In this document: positions 1-5,162 of the stretch, in pieces
Layout of the letters: each line of letters opens with the position of its first letter
Position numbering within the stretch: position 1 is the stretch's first letter
Assembly (NCBI GenBank): GCA_021813195.1
Contig: JAKALI010000369.1
Span: 1-5,162, forward strand
Direction of reading: 5' to 3'
Source of the DNA: Pseudomonadota bacterium
Lineage (GTDB): Bacteria; Pseudomonadota; Alphaproteobacteria; Rhizobiales; Hyphomicrobiaceae
DNA length: 5,162 nt
Program-made: the position numbers and the translations under genes
The notes under the pieces: model-generated
The model's database searches: none
The model's input: only the letters and a program-made list of their open reading frames with translations
What the model was told of the DNA's origin: nothing

Positions 1-603
1 CAGTGCGGATATGAGGTGCGGTCCGGTTTCCAGAATGACGTTGCCGGGCCTGCGCAGCATCCAGATGTCAAAAGGGCCTGAGCGGATTTGTCCAAGTTCA
101 TAGAAGTAATTGAAAATGATGTGATCAATAGCCCCAAGTTGCTTTGAATGCACCGCCCGCCGTAGCCGTTCGAACGCTGTGGAGAACAGGAAGTTGTGAC
201 TTACGCCAAGCAAGAGGCCGCGCCTGGCCGCAAGCTCGACCAGTTCATCCGCTTCCGCCGTTGACGTGCACATCGGCTTTTCAAGGAAAACGTGGACCCC
301 GGCTTCCAACGCCTGCTTCGCGAGGCTGAAATGCAGATCCGGCGGAGCGAGAATGTGGACGCAATCGATCTTTGCTTCCGCCAGCATCTCGGAAAGCTGA
401 TTGAAGGTCCGCGGGATATTCCACGCTCTGGCAAATTCTTGGGCACGGGGGCTGTTGGTGTCACACACTGCCGCCAGCTCGATGCCTTGCGTTTGGCGGA
501 TCGCGCGAGCGTGAAATTCCGCGATATAGCCAGTACCCACAAGCGCGGCGCGAATGGAGGCCGTGGCACCGAGGGCCGGATAGTCGATGGAGCTGCCGGT
601 CAT
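1..603 (-). CDS. Gfo/Idh/MocA-family oxidoreductase, N-terminal part (cut by window edge)
   Basis: Only the first 201 codons are present; the family is usually 330-400 residues, so the C-terminal end lies beyond the left edge. I translated the minus strand from the ATG at 603-601. A Rossmann NAD(P)-binding domain is clear: GTGYIAEFHA at residues 23-32, then an acidic Asp48 (AAVCD) at the end of the second strand, which favours NAD(H). APPDLHF follows at 86-92 and the family hallmark EKP at 108-110, whose Lys normally sits at the active site. The C-terminal domain begins with a strand-rich region, and ETGPH at 192-196 resembles the conserved GxH segment carrying the catalytic His. The start overlaps the stop of the upstream glycosyltransferase as ATGA, implying translational coupling. 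Such enzymes oxidise or reduce sugars or nucleotide sugars in the cytoplasm. In this glycan cluster a role in making a modified sugar is likely, but the substrate cannot be read from the sequence. Confidence 0.9.
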   Translation of the reverse strand, partial: MTGSSIDYPALGATASIRAALVGTGYIAEFHARAIRQTQGIELAAVCDTNSPRAQEFARAWNIPRTFNQLSEMLAEAKIDCVHILAPPDLHFSLAKQALEAGVHVFLEKPMCTSTAEADELVELAARRGLLLGVSHNFLFSTAFERLRRAVHSKQLGAIDHIIFNYFYELGQIRSGPFDIWMLRRPGNVILETGPHLISAL

Positions 604-1634
604 GTATTTCTGCCCGTTGGAACCGTTTTGTGCTCGATCAGTTGCGGGCGACGATGCAGAAGGTGATCGCGCCAGAACATCACTAGCCCGACAGCTTCCG
701 GAAAGCGTGCCAGAAGTTGAAAGAACGCGAGGCGGATCCGGTCGGCTGGAGCGCCTCGGCTGTTGTGGATCAGCCGCGCGAGCTGCATTGGGTAGAGCAA
801 CCAAGCGATCCAGCCGAGGGGAACCGCGAGTGTGGCAACGATCGCAGCGAGCGGCAGGAGCAGACCCCAGGCTGCGGCGCGGCGCGCCTCTCGTACGAAA
901 TGCCGCTCGGGCGGAGCCCCATGCAAATGGGCGCCTTGAGCAAAGGCGTAGCCGGCGCGCTGCGTCCGCCGCCACCATTGCCCAAAGTGCAACATCGTTG
1001 CATCGTGCCAGCCCATCTCATCACTCAATCTGAAGAGCCGCCAGTTCGCCCCGCGCAGGCGAACGCACAGCTCGTCCTCCTCGGCGGCAATCACATCCTC
1101 GCGATACCCGCCGACCTCTCTGAGCGCTGCGGCACGGATCATCACATTGCCGGCGAAGGTGCGGACTTCGCCCGTGGGACGATCCCACTCCCGATCACAT
1201 AGCCAATTGTAGACACTTCGCTCAGGGTATCGCTCGCGGAGCCGTCCGCAGACGGCAGCGGCGGCGACGTTGCGCTCGAGATAGGAGCTTGCAGTTTCCA
1301 GCCAGCCTGCGACGAGCTCGCAGTCACCGTCGACAAACTGAACGTACGCCACATCGGGCAAGACGGCTAGCAGGTGAGAAAAGCCGGCGTTGCGCGCGCG
1401 TGCTGCCGTAAAGGGAGCCGCGACATCGAGCTCGACAATGTCGGCGCCGAGGGACTTCGCGGCGGCAATTGATCCGTCCGTCGAACCTGAGTCGACATAC
1501 ACCACAAGCGCCGCACCACTAATCGAACGGAGGCAGGTCATCAGCCGCGCGCCCTCGTTTCGTCCGATAACAACGACGGCAAACTGCTCCTGCGCACGCG
1601 GTGGGACCGGATCGGTGGCGTTGCTTGTCTGCAA
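600..1634 (-). CDS. Family 2 glycosyltransferase, membrane-associated
   Basis: This 344-residue protein has a GT-A fold glycosyltransferase domain. It opens with VVVIGRNE at residues 20-27, followed by DSGSTDGS at 48-55, which binds the nucleotide. DGD at 102-104 is the metal-binding DxD-type motif, and an acidic EEDE at 185-188 sits where the catalytic base of GT2 enzymes usually lies. A QWWRR segment follows at 219-223. A strongly hydrophobic stretch at about 243-278 probably anchors the protein to the inner membrane, and the tail (279-344) is basic. The start is TTG at 1634-1632: an in-frame stop lies six codons upstream, and no ATG or GTG occurs before the first conserved strand. The ribosome site is weak. 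The gene overlaps the downstream oxidoreductase by four bases. It probably transfers a sugar from a nucleotide sugar to a lipid-linked glycan intermediate on the cytoplasmic side; donor and acceptor are unknown. Confidence 0.92.
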   Translation of the reverse strand: MQTSNATDPVPPRAQEQFAVVVIGRNEGARLMTCLRSISGAALVVYVDSGSTDGSIAAAKSLGADIVELDVAAPFTAARARNAGFSHLLAVLPDVAYVQFVDGDCELVAGWLETASSYLERNVAAAAVCGRLRERYPERSVYNWLCDREWDRPTGEVRTFAGNVMIRAAALREVGGYREDVIAAEEDELCVRLRGANWRLFRLSDEMGWHDATMLHFGQWWRRTQRAGYAFAQGAHLHGAPPERHFVREARRAAAWGLLLPLAAIVATLAVPLGWIAWLLYPMQLARLIHNSRGAPADRIRLAFFQLLARFPEAVGLVMFWRDHLLHRRPQLIEHKTVPTGRNT

Positions 1635-1773
1635 TTCAGAGTCTCGATGTCACTACGGGGTGGAGCGAAGGCAGACTGTTAAACCTAAAATGTCGGCTTC
1701 TCAAACAGAAGCCCCCGAATATGGAGATCGGATACACGCTGAATATCACGACAGAAGGGGAGCAATTAAGGGG
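1635..1773. other. Intergenic gap between acetyltransferase and glycosyltransferase genes
   Basis: This 139-base stretch between two minus-strand genes carries no convincing small gene. It contains one perfect hairpin (listed separately). On the minus strand a weak promoter-like pair, TTGAGA and TAACAG with 17 bases between, lies downstream of the first hairpin arm. The second hexamer matches consensus poorly, so I do not call a promoter. The length of the gap suggests that the glycosyltransferase and oxidoreductase may be transcribed at least partly separately from the acetyltransferase. Confidence 0.5.
1695..1713 (-). terminator. Perfect 7-bp hairpin, possible weak or attenuating terminator
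   Basis: GGCTTCT and AGAAGCC form a perfect seven-base-pair stem around a five-base loop. It lies 61 bases past the stop codon of the minus-strand acetyltransferase gene and 61 bases before the glycosyltransferase start. Read on the minus strand, a short ATTTT follows after a few bases, which is less than the usual U-tract. Read on the plus strand no T-tract follows. It could be a weak intrinsic terminator, an mRNA processing or stability element, or an accidental inverted repeat. Confidence 0.4.
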
Positions 1774-2301
1774 CTAAAGGGAACCTTGGTGAATCGCTTT
1801 CGGATAACCTGTTGCCACACCGTAAGGCTCGACGTCGGCGATCACTACCGCGTTCGCGCCGATACGGGCATGAGCGCCAATCTTGACCGGTCCCAAGATT
1901 TTCGCGCCGGCGCCGATGTCGACGTGTCCCCCGATCTCGGGCACGCCCTTGCCATTCCGACTGCCAAGCGTGACCTGATGGAAGATCAGGCAGTTCACGC
2001 CAATCCTGGCGTCGGGGTGGATGACTATTCCATTGGGGTGCGGAATCAAAAGCCCTCCGCCAATCTGGCAATTCAGGGGAATGTCGGCCCCCGTCACGAC
2101 GCTCCAGAAGCGGTGACGCAAGACCGACAATCGGCGGCATATCCCGCCAAGGAAGCCGCCGCGCATTTGCCAATACTGATAGCGCCGGATCGCAAGGAGT
2201 AATTTTCGACCCGGATCCCAAAACTGCTGCGGTCGCTCCCGCGACCAATCTGGTGTTTCAGCGCTGATGGGTTGGGCAGTTTGGTCCATAGGTTCGCCCA
2301 T
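1774..2301 (-). CDS. Hexapeptide-repeat (serine acetyltransferase-like) O-acetyltransferase
   Basis: This is a left-handed beta-helix acetyltransferase of the CysE/WcaB type. From the ATG at 2301-2299 it is 175 residues; the beta-helix spans about 72-170, with IGGG, IPHPNGIVI, IGVNCLIFHQVTLGS, IGAGAKILGPVKIGAHARIG and VATGYPKAI. These hexapeptide turns bind acetyl-CoA. His88 in PHPNGIV aligns with the catalytic His of serine acetyltransferase, but the preceding Asp is Pro87, and the second active-site His (in HPKI of CysE) is Val120 in GVPEIG. The long N-terminal helical domain of true CysE (about 270 residues) is missing. Together with the neighbours, this favours acetylation of a sugar in the glycan over cysteine synthesis. 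The frame stays open to a TTG at 2367, preceded by GGAGG only two bases away, and another ATG lies at 2289. I preferred 2301 because the extra codons look non-coding. The product is cytoplasmic. Confidence 0.85.
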   Translation of the reverse strand: MGEPMDQTAQPISAETPDWSRERPQQFWDPGRKLLLAIRRYQYWQMRGGFLGGICRRLSVLRHRFWSVVTGADIPLNCQIGGGLLIPHPNGIVIHPDARIGVNCLIFHQVTLGSRNGKGVPEIGGHVDIGAGAKILGPVKIGAHARIGANAVVIADVEPYGVATGYPKAIHQGSL

Positions 2302-2405
2302 GGGAAAGACAGGGTTTTTTCCGGTCGTGCCGAATATGCCGAGCGAGTTTGACTGATATCGGGACAAAACCTCCGATTTTGGGACCGGAACCCGACCGCT
2401 GCAGC

Positions 2406-2478
2406 ATTAATCACGTATATTGAATTGGTTTTGTTTCGGCAATTGCTTCGTAGTAAGGTTTTAACCGTTCATTAATCA
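2406..2478. repeat. Two direct copies of ATTAATCA, 65 bases apart
   Basis: The octamer ATTAATCA occurs at 2406-2413 and again at 2471-2478 in the divergent control region. The right copy overlaps the second half of the CtrA-type box. The core ATTAAT is palindromic. The two copies could be paired operator half-sites, but an AT-rich octamer repeated once in 75 bases of low-GC DNA can also arise by chance. Confidence 0.35.
2461..2475 (+). promoter_or_regulatory. Perfect CtrA-type binding site (TTAA-N7-TTAA)
   Basis: TTAA at 2461-2464, seven bases (CCGTTCA), then TTAA at 2472-2475 match exactly the full recognition pattern of CtrA, the alphaproteobacterial cell-cycle response regulator. The site lies 38 bases before the first possible start of the WecG-STAS gene. 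CtrA-activated promoters often have the box over the -35 region. Here a -10-like TATCAG at 2494-2499 sits 17 bases after ATTAAT at 2471-2476, consistent with activation rightward. The motif reads the same on both strands, so an effect on the leftward gene is also possible. The match is seen directly; binding by CtrA is inferred. Confidence 0.55.
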
Positions 2479-2499
2479 TACATCTCGCGCGGCTATCAG
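2471..2499 (+). promoter_or_regulatory. Candidate promoter of the WecG-STAS gene
   Basis: ATTAAT at 2471-2476 and TATCAG at 2494-2499 are separated by 17 bases, the preferred sigma-70 spacing. The -35 element is poor and overlaps the CtrA-type box, as expected of an activator-dependent promoter; the -10 matches TATAAT at four of six positions. Transcription would begin near 2506, leaving a very short leader. That would exclude AGGCGG at 2498-2503 from the message and favour translation from the GTG at 2526, served by GGGG at 2516-2519. Confidence 0.3.
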
Positions 2500-2513
2500 G
2501 CGGCAATGAATTT

Positions 2514-3689
2514 TTGGGGCTCTTGGTGACGAGCAAGCTGCAAGTACTGAGAGCTTCGCCTGTTGAGGCGGGGCGGACGCAAGCCTCCCTCTCTGACGAC
2601 CTCTCCCGAGGTGTCTTCGGTGTCTTGGGCATACCCATCGATGCGCTGGATTTCCCGGGGCTGCTCGACAATATCGATGCTGCCAAGCTGGCGGGGTTGC
2701 CGTTTTTGATCTCAACGCCCAACGTCAATTTCCTCATCAAGAGCCAGGCGGACCGGGATTTTCGGCACTCGCTTCTGGTGAGTGACCTCTGCCTCGCCGA
2801 CGGCATGCCGCTTATCTGGATCGCCAAGATGCTTCGGATTCCGATCCGCGAACGCATTGCAGGCAGTGATTTGTTCGGCAGGCTCAAGTCAGCAGGGCCC
2901 AAGGGAGAACGGCCGCTACGCGTCTTCCTGTTGGGTGGTGCAGAAGGTCTCGCTGCCGAGGTTTGCGCCAAACTGAATGCGGAGCGGGTTGGCATGGAAT
3001 GTGTCGGTGCGCTCAATCCCGGCTTCGGGACCATTGAGGAACTCAGCTCGGCGCAAATCATCGATGCGATTAACGCCTCGAAGGCGGATCTGATTGCCGT
3101 GTTCTTTGGTGCGGAAAAAGCGCAGGCGTGGTTGCTGCACAATCATTCGCGGCTGAAGCCGCCCGTTAGAGCCCAATTCGGAGCTACCATTAACTTCGAG
3201 GCTGGAACCGTGCGTCGTGCTCCGCAGATGTTGCGCAGCACCGGGTTTGAGTGGCTGTGGCGGATCAAGGAAGAGCCCTATCTTTGGCGCCGCTACTGGA
3301 ACGATGGGATAGCGCTGCTCCGCCTGATGCTCACGGGCGTTCTGCCGTTGATGCTCGTCGATCGCAGCCGGCAAGGATCGGATGCTCTTTCGATTGCAAC
3401 GAAGGAAGATAACGGTTCCGTGATCTTGCAGTTGTCAGGGGCCGCGGTCTCAGAAAATGTCCCCCAGGCCATCGAACGGCTCCGCGCGGCATTCGACTCG
3501 GGGAAACGGGTGGTGATTGATTTGACCGATACGGAACACGTCGATGCCAGATTTATCGGACTGTTTTTGATGACTCGAAAGCACCTGGCCAGTCGTGGGC
3601 AGTCATTGTCCTTTATAGGGGCTTCCCCGCGACTAAGGCGCATCTTCCGCTTGAGTAGATTTGAATATCTCCTGTCTGCCGAAGTGTGA
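2514..3689 (+). CDS. WecG/TagA/CpsF (GT26) glycosyltransferase fused to a C-terminal STAS domain
   Basis: The 391-residue product has two domains. Residues about 34-262 are a WecG/TagA/CpsF glycosyltransferase: GVLGIPIDAL at 36-45, STPNVNFL at 67-74, ADGMP at 95-99, RERIAGSDL at 112-120, VFLLGG at 137-142 and FEWLWRIKEEP at 245-255, followed by the basic WRR. By analogy with TagA, Thr68 and Asp96 are the expected catalytic positions. The usual GxPKQExW motif is altered to GAEKAQAW (199-206). A hydrophobic segment at 265-282 probably aids membrane attachment. Residues about 303-391 resemble a STAS domain (VVIDLTDT, then DARFIGLFLMTRKHL, then SFIGASPRLRRIF). Typical family members are about 240-270 residues, so the STAS part is an addition. 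It should transfer a sugar to a lipid-linked intermediate at the inner membrane. TTG 2514, TTG 2523 and GTG 2526 are all possible starts; numbering here uses 2514. Tandem stops TGA TAG end the gene. Confidence 0.9.
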   Translation: MGLLVTSKLQVLRASPVEAGRTQASLSDDLSRGVFGVLGIPIDALDFPGLLDNIDAAKLAGLPFLISTPNVNFLIKSQADRDFRHSLLVSDLCLADGMPLIWIAKMLRIPIRERIAGSDLFGRLKSAGPKGERPLRVFLLGGAEGLAAEVCAKLNAERVGMECVGALNPGFGTIEELSSAQIIDAINASKADLIAVFFGAEKAQAWLLHNHSRLKPPVRAQFGATINFEAGTVRRAPQMLRSTGFEWLWRIKEEPYLWRRYWNDGIALLRLMLTGVLPLMLVDRSRQGSDALSIATKEDNGSVILQLSGAAVSENVPQAIERLRAAFDSGKRVVIDLTDTEHVDARFIGLFLMTRKHLASRGQSLSFIGASPRLRRIFRLSRFEYLLSAEV

Positions 3690-3745
3690 TAGCGGGATTG
3701 AATTCCCCCTTAGAGGGCGCCGTCGAGAAGGTATTCGGAAAACAA

Positions 3746-5162
3746 ATGAAGCAGCAAGCCAGCCAGATTTCGCTGATACGGATTGGTACCGTCGTTGCGT
3801 TTGCGGCGCTGCTGGCGAGTTGCGGATCGCCTGAAGACCGGGCGCAAGGATATTACGAGAGCGGAATGGCTCTCATCGCAAAGAAAGATGATCTGGAAGC
3901 CCGCAAGGAGCTCCTGAAGGCCGTCAAGTACAAGAGCGATAAAGTCGAGGTGTGGAGAGCGCTTGCCGGCATCGACGAGCGCACGAGAGCAAAGTCGCTG
4001 TTTCTTGACCTTCGTCGGATTGTCGAACTCGATCCTAGTGACCTCGACGCGCGATTGAGGTTGGCTCGTCTCATGGCGGCGGGGGGGGGCGCCGAGGCTG
4101 CCCTACGGGTGCTTGATGCGGCCAAGCTCGGTGACAAGCCCAATGCCGAATTTCATGCCGTGCGCTCTATTGCGTTGTTGAGAACGAACGATAGTGCCGG
4201 GGCCCTCCGTGAAGCGCAGAGGGCTTTTGAGATCGATCCGACCAATGGTGATGCGATTTCCTTGCTTGCCTCCAAGAAGGCTACTGATGGAGATCTCGAC
4301 GGCGCTCTCAAGCTATTGGACACGATCCCCGCAGGTTCGGGCGTCGAGACGCGCGCGACACTGCAAAAAATCGAGATTCTCGCGCGCAAGAGGGAACTCG
4401 CCAAGGCCGAAGAATTGCTGCGCGGCCTCATTGCGCGGCAGCCAAAAGAGAACGTTTTTCAGAACCAGCTAATTCAATTGCTGATCGCGCAGAACAAGCT
4501 AGCGGACGCGGAGAAAGAATTCCGCGCAAGGATTGCGGCTAACCCTACTGATAGCAAGTTCGCTCTCGAATTCGTCCGATTCCTGATAGCCATCAAGGGG
4601 CCGGATGCAGGCCGCACAGAGCTTGAGGAACTCCTCAAGGCGGGAGGGGATGATTTCGACTACAAATTTGCGCTGGCCGAGCTGGACATCGCCCAGGGCA
4701 AGACGGACAAGGTCATTCAGGCGCTGCAGAAATTGGCAACAGCTACCGACAAGGCTGATCGACTGGCCAACGTGCAGCTGCGGCTTGCTCAAGTGTACCT
4801 CACCAAGGGCGACACCAAGACAGCTGATGCGCTGATCGAAGGGGTTCTGTCCAAGGATCGCAAGAACGTCGGTGCATTGCGCCTGCGCGCGGCCAGACGG
4901 CTGGACACCGGACAGTTTGATAGCGCAATTGCGGATTTGCGTGAGGCGCTCAACGAGCAGCCCAAGTCGCTGGAGCTCCTGACTTTGATGGCGACGGCTT
5001 ATGAGCGAAGCGGCAAGAGTGAATTGGCAGATCGTCAGTATGCCGATGCATTGAAGCTGTCCAATTTCAATCCGGACGTGGTATTGCGTTACGTTGCTTA
5101 CTTGCAGCGCAAGTCGGACGCCGCGCGCGCCGAAGAGGTGCTGACGGAATCTGCCGGCCGTA
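3746..5162 (+). CDS. TPR-repeat lipoprotein (cut by window edge)
   Basis: An open frame of 472 codons runs from the ATG at 3746 past the right edge. The N-terminus is a classic lipoprotein signal: basic residues, a hydrophobic core (IGTVVAFAALLA) and the lipobox LASC with Cys26, followed by Gly, not Asp, so outer-membrane sorting is expected if Lol rules apply. The rest is almost entirely alpha-helical tetratricopeptide-like repeats, for example around 145-195 (ALREAQRAFEIDPTN), 216-268 (KAEELLRGLIARQP, DAEKEFRARIAANP), 345-373 and 378-440 (SAIADLREALNEQP). A weak GGA lies six bases before the ATG. The 56-base gap after the WecG-STAS gene has no good terminator, so cotranscription is likely. 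TPR lipoproteins in glycan clusters (AlgK, the PrsT family) act as periplasmic scaffolds for secretion; this role is inferred. A run of nine G sits at codons 112-115. The codon pattern is continuous across it. Confidence 0.88.
   Translation, partial: MKQQASQISLIRIGTVVAFAALLASCGSPEDRAQGYYESGMALIAKKDDLEARKELLKAVKYKSDKVEVWRALAGIDERTRAKSLFLDLRRIVELDPSDLDARLRLARLMAAGGGAEAALRVLDAAKLGDKPNAEFHAVRSIALLRTNDSAGALREAQRAFEIDPTNGDAISLLASKKATDGDLDGALKLLDTIPAGSGVETRATLQKIEILARKRELAKAEELLRGLIARQPKENVFQNQLIQLLIAQNKLADAEKEFRARIAANPTDSKFALEFVRFLIAIKGPDAGRTELEELLKAGGDDFDYKFALAELDIAQGKTDKVIQALQKLATATDKADRLANVQLRLAQVYLTKGDTKTADALIEGVLSKDRKNVGALRLRAARRLDTGQFDSAIADLREALNEQPKSLELLTLMATAYERSGKSELADRQYADALKLSNFNPDVVLRYVAYLQRKSDAARAEEVLTESAGR
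4081..4089 (+). repeat. Nine-G homopolymer inside the TPR lipoprotein gene
   Basis: Nine consecutive G lie in frame and encode part of Ala112-Gly-Gly-Gly115. The reading frame is continuous before and after, so the written length is the ON length. Loss or gain of one base would shift the frame after roughly a quarter of the visible protein. Such tracts are typical sites of replication slippage and also of sequencing error. Confidence 0.8.

Larger units (their letters stand above)
2302..2513. promoter_or_regulatory. Divergent AT-rich control region
   Basis: This 212-base region separates the minus-strand acetyltransferase from the plus-strand WecG-STAS gene, so both groups probably start here. 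The part at 2401-2480 is clearly more AT-rich than its surroundings. It holds a perfect CtrA-type box and a direct repeat of ATTAATCA, both listed separately. The left third (2302-2367) could instead be the N-terminus of the acetyltransferase if its TTG start is used. A short ATG frame at 2506 stops after seven codons and is not called a gene. Confidence 0.6.

Noticed and set aside
201..569. 122-codon minus-strand open frame within the oxidoreductase region
   Set aside because: It is in a different frame from the oxidoreductase, whose frame carries GTGYIA and EKP; this one has no motif.
1390..2202. 270-codon plus-strand open frame across the gap and acetyltransferase gene
   Set aside because: It lies antisense to two well-supported genes, shows no recognisable motif and crosses an intergenic gap; high GC keeps such frames open by chance.
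2506..2529. ATG at 2506 as start of a leader peptide or of the WecG-STAS gene
   Set aside because: It is out of frame with the gene and stops after seven codons; no repeated regulatory codons are seen in it.
2411..3142. 243-codon minus-strand open frame opposite the WecG-STAS gene
   Set aside because: It is Ser/Arg/Pro-rich shadow translation of the opposite strand of a gene with clear family motifs, and it would cover the promoter region.
3707..3717. CCCT-TAG-AGGG inverted repeat after the WecG-STAS stop
   Set aside because: A four-base-pair stem with a three-base loop and no T-tract is too weak to be called a terminator, so cotranscription with the lipoprotein gene stays likely.

Overview
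The window looks like part of an exopolysaccharide or surface-glycan gene cluster from a GC-rich alphaproteobacterium. Base composition, codon use and a perfect TTAA-N7-TTAA motif, the recognition pattern of the cell-cycle regulator CtrA, point to that class (Rhizobiales-like is my guess). No species-level assignment is possible from the sequence alone.

Layout: two gene groups diverge from an AT-rich control region at about 2302-2513. Leftward (minus strand) lie a short left-handed beta-helix acetyltransferase (1774-2301), a 139-base gap with a perfect hairpin, a family 2 glycosyltransferase (600-1634), and a Gfo/Idh/MocA oxidoreductase that overlaps it by ATGA and runs off the left edge (1-603). 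Rightward (plus strand) lie a WecG/TagA/CpsF glycosyltransferase fused to a C-terminal STAS domain (2514-3689) and, 56 bases later, a TPR-repeat lipoprotein that runs off the right edge (3746-5162). There are no RNA genes, CRISPR arrays, insertion sequences or integrase genes.

A coherent reading (inference) is that the two glycosyltransferases add sugars to a lipid-linked repeat unit at the cytoplasmic face of the inner membrane. The oxidoreductase would modify a nucleotide sugar, the acetyltransferase would decorate a sugar, and the TPR lipoprotein would act as a periplasmic or outer-membrane assembly factor for export. The most unusual points are the glycosyltransferase-STAS fusion, whose STAS loop lacks the usual phosphorylatable Ser/Thr; the CtrA-type box in the divergent promoter region; and a nine-G tract inside the lipoprotein gene that could act as a slippage switch. 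Start codons are uncertain for the acetyltransferase and the WecG-STAS gene, and TTG seems the only available start for the family 2 glycosyltransferase.
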